Assembly (NCBI GenBank): GCA_018287875.1 | Contig: JAGVVL010000001.1 | Span: 1,426,001-1,490,000 of the forward strand | Source: Nigrospora sphaerica | Taxonomy: Eukaryota; Ascomycota; Sordariomycetes; Amphisphaeriales; Apiosporaceae | Reading direction: 5' to 3' | Length of the DNA stretch: 64,000 nt | Shown: positions 1-11,559 of the stretch, one piece after another | Layout: every line of letters starts with the position of its first letter | Position numbering within the stretch: position 1 is the first letter of the stretch | Made by a program: the position numbers and the translations under genes | The notes under the pieces: generated by a model | Told to the model about the DNA's origin: nothing | Seen by the model: only the letters and a program-made list of their open reading frames with translations | The model's database searches: none

Positions 1-538
1 CCTAACCTGCGTTTGCCGCGCCTTGGTCTGACAGACGTACTTTATAAGAGTATGTCATGTACCTACATGCAGATAGATGCGCGACGAACGGTGTCGCCCG
101 TGCCCCCAGCATATACGTTAGGTACCCTGTAGCTACAGGGACCACAACGGGGGGGGGGACTCTCTCACTCGCAGCTAATGTGCCTGCAGATCATTGCGAT
201 GATACTAAATGTAGTTGTAAGTACACGACGATTCCGAGCGCATATGCGGGTAGCGTATACTGATGTACATGTAGGTAGATAGATCGCTCCATCGGTGCTG
301 AAAATGTACTCCAAAGTCACCACTGGGCTCCGTTCTATTCCCTTACAGAGCGTGTCCCGGCTTCACATGGTCATGCGAGGGGTAGACGAGCTCAGTTGTG
401 GTAACCAAATACGTCTCGTTCTCCCCACCCTGGCTAGTCGTGAAGTGGTTGATTCAGACACAAGGTGCCGCGCGTAAGTAAACTATCGTGGTGTGCAACT
501 TGACCAACATCCCCGCGGCCTCTGCGTGCAACGTCGAC
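1..538. other. Intergenic, no gene seen
   Basis: Only short ORFs without family resemblance occur here. The stretch contains TACCTA/TAGGTA-type short motifs and a run of nine G near 150. It is the 3' flank of the receptor gene that ends at 539. Confidence 0.5.
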
Positions 539-2267
539 CTAAGAGACATGGACCTCGGTCGTCTTCATGATGCCGCTCACATGGCTGGGTCTGTCCGACC
601 CCAGTATGTCGTCCTCGCTGCCGGTTCCCCTGCCGCCGGCTTTGATGGTACGGAGCACCTCGGTGTCCCGCGAATGGAACCCGGCGAGCCCTTTCAGCTC
701 GAATTCGCCTCGCTGCGATCGCACGTACCCGTGTGTCGACTTTCGGCTTTTGGCGTAGTCGGTGTAGCGCTGGGAGGCGTGGTAGTCGCTGTGGCCCGAG
801 TACCCCCCTTCGGTGAGCTTAAGGCGGTGGCCGAATAGGGGCTTGAGCATGGGCGAACAGGCGGCGACGATACCGACACATTGCTGTATGCTACAGACAC
901 GCGGTGAGGGTTTAGACATGGGCTCTCTTCCAGAACCATCCGGTCATCTCCTTCAGGGGCCGGGGGAGCGGGGGGGGGGGGGGCACGGGGCCGTGACGGT
1001 CCGTACTCACAATCCGAAGAACTGTATCGAGTTATGGCTGAGTACCCTGTTAACTCGCGTGCCTAGGACCGGGGGCATGCCATCAAGGGCTCTCAACACG
1101 TACAAAGACTTGTCGAGTAACCCGCGGGTAGTCAACTGAAAGATGAGTTTGACGACGCCTATGGCGACAGCACTACCCATTCTGTAGTTAGCCGCTGACG
1201 AAAAGCGCACGCTCGGTATGCAATTGGGAGGCACGTACGTATAGCCCAGGCTGAAGATGAAGATGAGATATATCCGTTGGCGCTGCTTCATCTGCAACGA
1301 CCAGATCAGTCGAACCGGAAGTGTGGCAAAGGCGATATCCGTGATCATATTGAGTACTGAGGAGCGAAATTTGGTGAGAAAACGTGAGCTGGGTGTTTTT
1401 GGCAAAGCCGAACGCACCTGTGTTGGCCGCCGCGAAGCCATAAAATATCGGTGCCGGATAACAAGTCCCCTTGAGGTCCCTGTCCCATTCCGTCTTCAAT
1501 GGGTGACAGTGGGCAATAATGGAGACCCAACCCATAATCATGTACATGGTGATGAAAACTTTTACCCCTGTTGTTAGCAAGAGTCCCGCAACAAGCAACA
1601 GCGAACCAACATGAACCCCTCCCCCCCCAAAAAACACGCATGGTCGAAGTGAGACACCCGCTGTCGCTTACCTATTAAACCCAAAAGAATGCGGCGGTAG
1701 AAGACGGTGCTGTTGCTAAGACGCAACAGCGACAAGGCGATGGAGAATTTGAGGCAGCAGATGCTGGTGATAGTGACGGTGATGGCCTGAATGAAGCCCA
1801 TTCTCGCGTACCTAGGGGTCACGGTGAGCAGAAGAGACGGAAACGGAGCGAGGTCCTTTCCCGATGGCAACGTACGTGACCGTTTCCGCTTTCGAAACGG
1901 CGTCATAGTGGCGTCCGAGGGCTCCGTAGGTGCCGGCGATGATGTGGGCGACCATGCCGCCGCCCAACACGAGAGCCTGCCTGCTGGTCAATGCCACGGA
2001 CACACGAGGGGAAAGGGGAGGAAAAAAGAAAAGCCTGAAGGTTGGGCCTCCCCCCGGGGAGGGGCGGTTACCCGTCGCCCTGCGTACCAGGGTCAAGATC
2101 ATCATGGCGTCGTCCCACCCGAACGACTTGACGACGACGAGGCGGGTGTAGATACGCAGGGCCACAAACACGACGGCGAGGCCCATAAACGTCCCCTCGA
2201 CACCCATCATCATCGGGAAGTTGGTCTCGGCGGCGTAGGCCGGGTCGACCGCCGCGGGGGGCGGCAT
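539..2267 (-). CDS. Fungal rhodopsin-domain (PTH11-like) integral membrane protein
   Basis: Predicted seven-helix plasma-membrane receptor-type protein of the fungal rhodopsin-like domain family, a group that includes PTH11-type surface receptors; ligand unknown. Exons on the minus strand: 2267-2088, 1976-1876, 1811-1672, 1567-1418, 1356-1239, 1181-1104, 1037-1011 and 890-539. These join in phase to 381 aa. The family signature LRIYTRLVVVKSFGWDDAMM lies in exon 1. It is followed by the helix around CCLKFSIALSLLRL (exon 3), GVKVFITMYMIMGWVS (exon 4), the DIAFATLPVRLIWSLQM helix (exon 5), and the C-terminal helix motif VGIVAACSPMLKPLFG (exon 8). An extracellular CFEM domain is absent. The first ATG is at 2267; the codon just upstream is GTG. 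Exon 7 is only 27 nt and supplies the HNSIQFFG loop, which matches the family. The cytosolic tail is about 80 residues and Ser/Lys/Arg-rich. Splice sites were inferred from phase and family similarity, not from transcripts. Confidence 0.82.
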
Positions 2268-4998
2268 CACGGGGGCTCAAGTCTTGGCCGGGGGGAGGAG
2301 ATACTGGAGCTTTCAAGGGAGGGAGGAAGAAATGGACGGCTACGAGGACCAAAAGACAAACGAGGGGAGGGGTGGGGGAAGGGGTAATAATCGCGGGCAA
2401 CGAAGTACGAGACGTCAAGCTTTTTGGTCCCAGCCCTCAGGAACCCCTCGGGTTTACTTTCGGGGGCGGGCCGTTCTCACTCATTTAATCGGCCGCTGGG
2501 AAGACGATCCTACGTACAAAAGCCCGGCCCCTTCATCGCTCGATGGCGAAACCTCCCGCTTCCCCCACCCCCGTCTCCCAGCCCTGCGTGTTGTGATACG
2601 GGAAGTTGGCGGCTGCCGACACGGGTTGGGGGCCCCTTCTACGCAACCCCCTACGAAAGAGGGCGACAAGAAATGACGGCGTAGTATTCGCTGGTCTCCT
2701 TTATAAGTGAGTAGTCGTCTTTGCCGTCAGGGTCATATATCAGAAACCTGGCTCCGACTCCGCCGCACGCTCCCTCGAAAGCCCCCGGCACATGACTTCT
2801 GCAGAAACCCCCCAATCAGGAACCGATGCGACAGCGTCGGAGCATTCTGAATGCAATCAGACGCCCACCTGTGGGTGATACGAAAGGCCTCGTGGGGGCC
2901 GACCGCCTGGCTGTGAACTCGAGCATATTCTGCTCTCATGGGCTGGCTGACTGGCCAGTGGCTACCTGTTCCCGGGCGCTGGGCTCGCTGGGACTCCAGA
3001 AGCCCGGAAGAATCATGCCCAAGGCGAAAGGCGTTTCGCGTTTCCCCGGCGCATTTACGCCCAACGCTGTAGGAGTATGGCCAAGCCAATGGCAAAGCGT
3101 AGGGGGCATTCATGCCCCGGGACGTGGTTTTTCTTCCTTGACCTATAACCGAACAAAAGACCGTCCCGATGGATGCTCAGCGAGCCTGCGGCCGTAGCAG
3201 GCACGTGGTCCGCTCGAAGACATCGATGGCAAGCTTGGCGCTGTCTGTCACTTTTGTCCCTGTCGTCACCCCCTTGAGCCGGCCGTGTGTGGTGGAACTG
3301 GGAGTCGGGGAACAAGGGGACAAAAGAGTTGAGTCGATAGTGTGTGTCATGCCCTACGAGCACGTTACATTGTATATCACGAAGCCCTCGCTGGACACGG
3401 GGTGGACAGTGCTTTCCGACGTAAGGGATGAGGAGAATCACACGCCGACAGCCGACGAGAATCAGGAACTATGTACCCCTGACGACCCGGGGGAAGGGGG
3501 TCCAGAGCCAGGGTGGCGGATCGTTCCAGTCTGATTTGCAACCCCCGTCACCTCATGTCCCAGGGGATAGATATAGGCAGGGCAGTAAAAGTAGCAAACC
3601 AGAAGAGGGGCCCGACAGCTTGATAAGCCGTGAGAGAGATGGCATTCCCTGGCTCCCATGTGCCGGACTCTTACAGGCCGGCACCTCGATTCGCTTAGGC
3701 CCAGGGCAGAGCGAGGGGCGAGGGGAAGTGGACAAGCAAACGAATTGAGGTAAGGGAGAAAAAAAACATACCGGTGGTGGGATTTTCCCCGGGAAGCAAG
3801 AGGACAGCGGGGGAAGAGTGAGACGGACCTGTCCGACTAGGATGCATCCGGCGACCCGGGGAGGGCAGTCCGTCCTGCCGGATCGTCGAACCCCTCTTGG
3901 CTTTCAGCTGTACGATTGGCCGGTAGCGTTGCATCGCGAGGCTTAGCGAGATGGGCCTCGAAGCATGCTGTCCACCTCTGCGAGCCCTACAGTGGGCCCT
4001 CCACAGCTGTCACTTGTGAGGCATAGGGGGGAGAGGGGGGATGATCCTCGCTTCGAGGCTAAACCCAGGAGGAAGGTCGTTGAGGGGGAAGACAAGACTG
4101 CCTATTCGAGGAAAGGACAGGCCCCGATGCCTCGGCCGTGGCGCGTTTTCCCGTCCCCCCCCCCCCCCCCTCCGTCCGCTAAGCAGTTCTACTCAGTAAT
4201 AGTAATAGTATCGACTGGCCGGCATGGATTTCATGCCAACTCCCGGTTAAATCATCCATCAGGGGAGGCAAGACGCCCTGCATACGGGGCCCATGCTGGC
4301 GCGCCCGCATAACCAACGGCAGACCACGGGGGGGGGCATGGGCACCATGGGCATCCATCTCCTCCCCATTCTGTCGATCGGGAGAATCGTATGATACCGT
4401 GTCTCTTTCCCGCCAGGGTCGAGGCCCCAAGAGCCGGCGGCACGCAAGGGATGAGTTATGCCAGAGCAGTGGCCGACGAACATGATAGTAGCACGAGAAC
4501 CAAGACGTCGAGAGGCTCCTCCGACCCGGCGCAGATGGTCACAGTAAGAAGAACTTGTGTCCCGGTGCCGACGGCCACAATACCCGAAACCGAGGCATGG
4601 AGTCAAAGGCCCCGGGCCACCATGCCGGGCCGCCAGAGCGGGGCCGAAGGGGTGTTCGCCCCCCATGGCCTCGAGAAACTCGCTTGTTCGTTCCGCCTGT
4701 CCCGAGCATCACCCGGCATAACGTACGAGGCGATACGGGTACGACGCCGTATGGCCTTTCCAATTACGCGAAGGAGTGGAAGAAGAAAAGGAGGGGGAGG
4801 GGGCGAGCCTCTTGTTCTTTAGCAGCCGTGGCTTGGCTTGCAGCTTCCCGTGGCCTTGGGTCGTCCTTCTTCCGGAACCGATCATCATAAAAAGGCGATA
4901 TTCGTGCCATATCGCCAAACCATCCCTGGTATTTTTCTGGTTCCGTGTCTGTCTTTTGCGCCTTGCACCTTGCGCGTCCTTGTCCCCTGCTGCCCACG
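2268..4998. other. Intergenic region with weak coding-like traces
   Basis: No complete gene model could be built across these 2.7 kb. On the minus strand near 4490-4660 one frame reads as a hydrophobic stretch (IVAVGTGTQVLLTV, then a Leu/Val-rich run) that stops early. Another frame at 3210-3320 gives a Ser/Thr-rich stretch. Neither extends into a recognisable family. The region also holds a C-run at 4157-4170. It includes the tyrosinase promoter at its right end. Confidence 0.4.
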
Positions 4999-6760
4999 AT
5001 GCGCTTCTCTCGACTGGTTGCCCCGGCAGTTGCCGTGTCGCTTTCCGCCGGCGTCCTCGGGGCCCCGGACGAGGTGACGATGGACGAACTGCAGGCCCGT
5101 ACCATGGAGGCTCTACGCCAGAACGAGGCCGCGCGCCCGTCTTCGGAATGCACGCTCGGGACGGCGGTCGTGCGGAGGGACTGGTTCGTGCCCCCCTTTT
5201 CCTCTTCCCTCCTGGGACGGCGGGGAACCCCCGGACGCAACCGATGACGGTTTCTCGATGGAGCCTGCGACGGCTGACGGATTCACCTCGTGGTACAGGG
5301 ATTCCCTAACCCGGCCCGAGAGACTGGACTACCTCGAGGCCGTCAACTGCCTCTGGGACATGCCCACGCGGGACCCCGAGTTCTCGGCCGCGCAGAACTT
5401 CTTCGATGACTTCGTCGCCGTGCACCTGAACCAGACCAACTTCATCCACCAGACGGCCAACTTCCTGACCTGGCACCGGTACTTCATCTGGGTCTGGGAA
5501 GACAGGCTCCGGACCGAGTGTGGTTACAAGGGGGCCCTGCCCGTAAGCCGAGTTTTGCTCGATGGCTTTCCTGCCCACCCTTCTTCGAGCCACGGCCGCT
5601 GACCCGTGACGCAGTACTGGAACTGGTTCAAGTACCAGGAGGATTTGTCGCAGTCCCCCGTCTTTGATGGCAGTGACACCAGCCTCGGCGGCGACGGCGA
5701 GTTCTTCGCGCACAACGGGAGCATTGCCGGACAGGGCACCGTCTGGATCCCGTCAGGCAAGGGAGGAGGCTGCATGCAAGGGGGGCCCTTTGCCAAGTGA
5801 GCTTTTTTTTTTTTTTAAATACCTTACCCGGGCCCCTTTCCACGACGTACAGACCACCCATGCCGCGGAACCAGATCATATTGTCACGCCCTCTCCGCCG
5901 CTCCGCCCTTCTCCCCTGGAGGACACCACAAGCCATGGGGGCGAAGGAAAAAAGAAGACACTGACGAGGGGGAAAAATCACGGCAGCCGCACCATCAACC
6001 TGGGCCCGATCCAGCCGGCCATGCGCGACTACCCCAGCGTCAAGACGCAGCAGGACTACAACCCGCGCTGCGTGCGCCGCGACCTGTCGCCCGGCGCCGC
6101 CGCCGTATTCACGCCGTCCAACCTCCACAACATCACCCTCGGCGCCGCCTCGGCCAGCATCGGCGCCATGCAGTACGAGTTCCAGGGCGGCGACGGCGCC
6201 CTACGCATGCACGGCGCCGGCCACTACAGCATGGGCGGCGACGGCTCCGACGTTTTCACCTCGCGTAGGTTCACCCTCCTGTGTTCTTCTTTTTTTACTC
6301 GCTCTGCTTGTCTCACGTTCCTTCTTGCCCCGGCTCGGCTTGCCCCGCCGCATTCCCGACGACCCCGTTTTTGGGGGAGGAGAGGGGGCAAGGGCAAGGC
6401 TGACTCGGTGAGTGTAGTGAACGATCCGGCCTTCTACCTGCACCACGCCATGGTGGACCGTGTAAGTTCCCCCTTTGACTCCCGCCGGCCGTGTGGGCCG
6501 GCTTCGGGTCTTGGTTGCTGACGGCGGGGTGTTTTTCTTTTTTTTTGTCGTTGCAGGTTTACTGGATCTGGCAGGCGCTCCATCCCGACATCGCCGACAC
6601 GGTGGAGGGGACCTTGACGTACCGGAACCGCATCCCCTACCCGAGCCGAAACGGCACCGTCGACGATCTCTTGGACATGGGCGTGCTCGGCGAGCACCGG
6701 CCCATCAAGGACGTGCTCGATACGCTCGGCAACACGCCCTTGTGCTACATCTATGCTTGA
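4999..6760 (+). CDS. Secreted tyrosinase (type-3 copper monooxygenase)
   Basis: Oxidises monophenols and o-diphenols to quinones; probably extracellular. Six exons join in phase to 378 aa: 4999-5183, 5299-5542, 5615-5796, 5987-6264, 6418-6461 and 6557-6760. Residues 1-21 (MRFSRLVAPAVAVSLSAGVLG) look like a signal peptide. The CuA ligands are visible as H104, H112 and H121 (VAVHLNQ, FIHQTANF, TWHRYF). The CuB ligands are H279 and H283 (MHGAGHYSMGG) plus H305/H306 (NDPAFYLHHAMVDR). The protein ends shortly after the catalytic domain. It therefore belongs to the short secreted fungal class and not to the long tyrosinases with a C-terminal lid domain. The 44-nt fifth exon carries the last copper histidine. 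The start was chosen at the ATG opening the signal peptide. The physiological substrate (melanin precursor or other phenol) cannot be read from sequence. Confidence 0.9.
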
Positions 6761-7731
6761 CGGAGCCACATTTCGGGTGCAATTCTGTCGACGGGCGTTG
6801 TGATAGGCCGCCAAGGGGTAACGGCGGAAAGAAGTCCGGACGCTCCCTTGCCTGGCTCCGCTGATAGTACTGACGCGGGGGTAGCAGCAGATGCTTTCAG
6901 TGTTTGGGAAGGACGAGGTCCAAGACATCTAGCTCCTGAATTAGGCACCGAAGCAGTTAATTATCCGAATAACAAGTACATGTTTCCGTCTTTGGAAGGC
7001 GCCGTGAAAGCCGCGTTACTGGCCTTGCACCACCTGAACGGGGGAGATACCCCGAACCGTCTCCGCGTACACCTGCTTGGGATAGTAGTTCCCCTGTACC
7101 CACCACCCAGGGCCAGGAGGTGACAGAGCGGCCGGACCGCCCTGCATCGGCGGGAACACAGCGGAGACGAGATGCGTATCGCGCGACGGCCTACGGCACC
7201 ATCCGTTTCCACGCATTGCCGTCCGGAATACGACGCCTGGCAAGGCCGATACCGCGCCGATAGCCCTGGGAAATGGCGGAACGGGGTTCACCGGGCATCC
7301 GTGGTAGCGAGCTGGCTCGTGACGACTACCCCTCACCTTGCCCCCGAGGGGCTGGGGGGCGAATCACCAGTGCCGATAGGGGCCGCAACCTGCAGTTGGG
7401 GTGGTTCCACCGGGGCGCACACACACGCACACACATGCGTGTACACAAAGTCCCCGCGAGAGCCTGGGCTCTCGTTCCTGCCCCTCCCTTCCCTTCCCAA
7501 GCCATCTACCCACAGGGCGCACCCTTTCCCCTTGATCCGGGGAAGGAGAAGGGGAGAGGGAGTGAAAGAGCCGCGAGACAACGTCACACAAGCACCATTG
7601 GCTCCGGTTTCTTTTGGTCCCTTGATCTTTGCCTCGAGTACATCCAGGGGTCCCATCGCGAGCCGCGCCCTCGGCTCTTCGAATCCACCACCCCCCGTTC
7701 GTCCATGAAGCGTTCCTCTTTCTCTTCCGTC
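6761..7731. other. Intergenic between tyrosinase and small Cys-rich gene
   Basis: No supported gene. A CA/CACACA-rich patch lies near 7415-7440. The right end is the presumptive promoter and leader of the small gene at 7732. Confidence 0.5.
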
Positions 7732-7893
7732 ATGTGCTTCCAGGTCCTCGAGCTGTACTCGAGCTGTCGATGCCTGTACTACCAGCACGCCGTCGACCGC
7801 TGCCACCACGCTTCGCGGCCGGGTCACCGAGTCACGCGGCGCACGATCCTCGTCGGCTACGCCTGCCCCGAGCATGCCGGCGGTGGCGGCTAA
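7732..7893 (+). CDS. Small Cys-rich conserved fungal protein (function unknown)
   Basis: A 53-residue protein beginning MCFQVLELYSSCRC and continuing with LYYQHAVDRC, a His/Arg-rich loop, then RTILVGYACPEH. The pattern of paired Cys and His, with a C-R-C-x-Y-Y-x-H core and a terminal V-G-Y-A-C-x-x-H, resembles short zinc-binding-like proteins I associate from memory with Sordariomycete genomes. That association is unverified and no function is established. An in-frame ATG 27 nt upstream (7705) would add a basic/Ser-rich nonapeptide. The 7732 ATG is preferred because the recognisable part starts there. An upstream exon cannot be excluded. Confidence 0.5.
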   Translation: MCFQVLELYSSCRCLYYQHAVDRCHHASRPGHRVTRRTILVGYACPEHAGGGG

Positions 7894-8613
7894 CCCGCTC
7901 TCCTCCCCCCTTTCTGGGGGGTAGGGCCTTCTAGGGTTACGGGCGGTGACGGCGGGCCAAGAAACGGCCCCCAACGCGGGGGTTCGCGTCCGAGGACCTC
8001 CAGGCGCTCCCCCTGTTCCGCCGTGGGTTTCCCGCGCCGCAGAGACGGAGGCATTGGATTGCTGGGCGACTTTTCACAGCCACTTCATTCGGAACTGTGA
8101 CCATTCTCTTCAGACTGAAAGGTATTTCCTACACCACCATCACTCCATTCCCTTTGGACGTCACTATGAGCAGAGTGTTTGGGGAGTTGGAAATTCATGC
8201 TGATAAGGGACCGTCCAGTTTCAAAATGGGGCTGACCGAAGCAGGCCAACGCTACCAGGCGGTAGGGCGTCGGCACTATAGGTATCCGATTGTTCATACC
8301 TGGGTTGTTTTTTTTCCAAGTACCGAAGTCGTAAAAGTTTGGATTGATCGGTATGGTGGTGTCGTAGGGTTTTGCTGACCGATCATAATAGACCGGTTCG
8401 TGTTTTAATGTAATGTTCTATGGAAGGGGTAGAGACAGAGTCAGAGAGAGAGAGACACAGATTCAAGACGGGAAGAGGATATATCGCCCCATATCATTTA
8501 CACGTCATCTTCGACCGGCTGTACAAAAAGGACGAACCCCTTTCCCTGATAGCATTCCCCCATATTTCCTGCACACGGAGGCGGGCTGGTCCGAAACGCT
8601 GTGGTTACGGGGC
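7894..8613. other. Intergenic
   Basis: No supported gene. It lies between the convergent ends of the small Cys-rich gene (+) and the phosphoketolase gene (-). A short GA-rich patch (GAGAGAGAGA) occurs near 8442-8455. Confidence 0.5.
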
Positions 8614-11384
8614 TCAGTTGGTTAACTTCAACTGTCCGATCTTCTTCATGCTTTGCTCGAGGAGGTCGTGCGGCCAGGTCCAGGCGCTCAAGAACTCGGG
8701 ATCGACGCCCGTCTCAAAGGCCTCGTTGGCGGCCGCCAACTGTGCGTTCTTGAGCTTCTCCCGCGACGTCGTGCCGCGGTTCTTGAGGTGCGGCATGCAA
8801 TCAATGGCCTCCATGGCCAGGCTGAATCGGTCCGTGCCGTTGCGAATCGCCAGCTCGAGCGGCGTGTCGATGTTGCCCTTCTCCCGGTATCCTGCATCCC
8901 GCTGCGTCAGTATATTCTTGTTCCCTCGGCTCGCTTTGTAGGATGGAACTTACCACGGACGTGGATGTTTTGGTGTCCCGGCCGCTTGTAGGTGAGGCGG
9001 TGCACCAACCAGGGGTAGCTGTGGAAGTTGAAGATGACGGGCTTGTCACCGGTGAAGATGGAGAGCCATTCCACCTCGGTGAGGCCGTGGGGGTGATCGG
9101 TGTGATCAATCAACTTGAACAGGTCCACCACGTTGACGCAGCGGATCTTGAGCTCCGGGAAGTTCTGCAGCAGCAGGTCGATGGCGGCCAGGGACTCGTT
9201 GGTGGCGATGTCACCGCAGCTGGCCATGACGACGTCGGGCTCCTCGCCGGCGCTGGTACTGAACTGGGGCCAGACGCCGATGCCCTTGGTGCAGTGCGCG
9301 ACGGCCTCCTCCATCGTCAGGTACTGGAGGTGCTCTTTCTTGTCTGCCACTATCACGTTGACGTAGTTTCGAGACCGCAGGCAGTGGTCCATGGCTGTGC
9401 GGGATGACGAGCGGTTAGCGGCTGGTAGGAAGTGCGAGCGGCCGGGCCCAATCACTCACTGGAGAGGAGACAGTTGCCGTCGGGGGGCAGGTAGATGCGA
9501 ACCACCTCCGGGCTCTTGTTGGCAACCACATCGAGAAAACCGGGATCCTGGTGACTGAAACCATTGTGGTCTGCCAAGGCTGTTAACACATCGAACGCCT
9601 CAGGAGACGGAGAAGACTTATCTTGGCGCCATACGACAGCGGTCAACAGAATGTTCAGAGAGGCCACGCTGACGCGCCACTCGACCTCGAGGCACTTTTC
9701 GATCCATTTACAGTGCTACCGCTCCTGTCAGTCCTAAACGCATTCACCTCGTAGCGGTGGGCAGGGGAACATGCCTGGTTCACCATCGAGTCGATCACGT
9801 GGATAAAGGGTTCGTAGCTGTTCAGCAAGCCATGGCGACCGCTGAGAATGTAGCCTTCCAGCCATCCCTCGCAGGTGTGCTCGCTGTGGGTGTCGTCAGC
9901 ATGACTCGCAGGGATATCGTGTTGGCGAGGACGGCTTACGAGAGGATCTCCATGACTCTTCCTGCTGGGGACAGGTTGCCACCGTCGCTGTCCTCGGGGA
10001 AATACTCTCCCAGCCAAACTTTCTTGCCGGCGCTGTAGACCTCCCCGAGCATGTTGGACTCGGTCTCGTCAGGACCCCACAGGCGAAAGTTCTTCGGGTT
10101 GCTCTTGATGATGTCCCGAAGGAACTGGGCACAGTTCTTCATGGTGGCCACATGCGTGGCCCCCGGGTTCGTGACTTCGACGCCGTACTTGCGGAAGTCG
10201 GGCATTTTCAGGGGCTTCCGCAGCTGACCTCCGTTGCCTACCGGGTTCGCGCTCATTCGACGGGGGCCCACGGGGCACAGCGACCTAAGCTCGTCCGATA
10301 TCCTCTCCCTCTCGCCAAAGATGCGCTCGGGTTCGTACGAGCGCATCCAGTCCTCGAGAACTTTGAGGTGAGCCGGGTTCTTCTTCGCATCGGTTATAGG
10401 AACCTGGTGAGACCGCCAAAAACCACTAAGGTAGTGGTCGTCGAGCTTTCGCGGGCCCGTCCAGCCCTTGGGGGTGCGCAGGACAATCATGGGCCACCGA
10501 GGGCGGAAGGGCTTGCCCGAGTCCCGGGCCTGCTTTTGGTGGCCCCTGATCTCCTCCACGCAGTGCTCGACAGTGGCAGCCATGGCCTGGTGCATCGAGT
10601 CCACCTCGTCTCCCTCGACGAAGTATGGCGTCCAGCCGTAGCCGATGAACAGGTTTTCAAGCTCTTGGTGCGAGATCCGGGCCAGCAGGGTTGGGTTGTT
10701 GATCTTGTAGCCATTCAGGTGGAGGACGGGCAGCACAGCTCCGTCGGTGATGGGGTTGAGGAACTTGGTGCTGTGCCAGGCGGCAGCCAACGGGCCGGTT
10801 TCAGCCTCCCCGTCTCCCACCATGGTCAGGGTGATCAAATCCGGATGATCGAAAACGGTTCCAAAGGCGTGCGAGAGACTGTAACCAAGCTCTCCGCCCT
10901 CATGGATGGACCCCGGGGTCTCGGGGGTGGCGTGGGACCCGATGCCGCCCGGGAAGGAGAAGGACTTGAAAAACTTCTGCAGTCCTTCGGCGTCCTGCGA
11001 CTTCTCGGGGTAGATCTCCGAGTAGGTACCCTCCAGGTATGCCTGGCTGAGCACGGCAGGGGCGCCGTGGCCGGGGCCGGATACGAACAAGGCATCCAGG
11101 TCGTACTTCTTGATCATGCGGTTGAAGTGCATCCAGGTGAAGATTTGGCCGGGAGCGGAGCCAAAGTGGCCCAGCTGGCGGCCCTTGATGTGCTCTGGCT
11201 TCAAGGGCTCACGGAGAAGGGGGTTTTCGATGAGGTAGATCATGCCCAGTGACAAATACAAGCTGGCTTTGAAGAAGTCGTTGTATTTCACGATCTCCTC
11301 CTTGGAGAGGGGCTCGCCCTTGACGGTGGAACGAGCCGGGCCAAAAGGCCGGATGGCGTCGATCGTGGCCTGGTCGCTCTCCAT
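8614..11384 (-). CDS. Phosphoketolase (Xfp family, TPP-dependent)
   Basis: Cleaves xylulose-5-phosphate and/or fructose-6-phosphate with phosphate to acetyl phosphate plus an aldose phosphate; cytosolic. Exons on the minus strand: 11384-9940, 9883-9775, 9715-9622, 9570-9460, 9394-8954 and 8891-8614. They join to 825 aa, normal for the family. The TPP/Mg motif is GDGEAETG at residues 190-197, with the downstream Asn in HLNGYKINN. Other family blocks are [17 protein letters not shown] (103-119), [29 protein letters not shown] and [19 protein letters not shown]. Two introns are non-standard. Intron 9774-9716 begins with GC; a GT donor 27 nt downstream (9747) also keeps frame. Intron 9621-9571 begins with AT (ATAAGT...CAG) and is stop-free and 51 nt. 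Read through, it would insert 17 residues at a conserved position. A TATA box at 11559-11551 supports the 11384 start over an in-frame ATG-containing extension to 11516. Confidence 0.93.
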
Positions 11385-11550
11385 TTCCGTGGATGCTGAA
11401 CAGGGACGAGGAAGACAACGTACAGAAGCAGCGGGCGCGAGGCAGGCCGGACAAGGAATACGGCAGATGAATAGACCCGGCGGTTCCGGGGTTGCGGATG
11501 TCGGCGGGGAGGTCAACGTAGCGTCAGCACCGTACTAACTGGCGCGTCGA

Positions 11551-11559
11551 CCTTTTATA
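11551..11559 (-). promoter_or_regulatory. TATA box of the phosphoketolase gene
   Basis: TATAAAAGG on the minus strand, 167 nt upstream of the ATG at 11384. At usual spacing transcription would begin near 11525, giving a leader of about 140 nt. Confidence 0.5.

Noticed and set aside
10152..11252. 366-aa plus-strand frame opposite phosphoketolase
   Set aside because: Antisense shadow of a well-conserved coding exon with strong codon bias.
11385..11516. Upstream in-frame extension of phosphoketolase
   Set aside because: The TATA box at 11559-11551 would leave almost no leader; the extra residues are Pro/Cys-rich and unlike the family.
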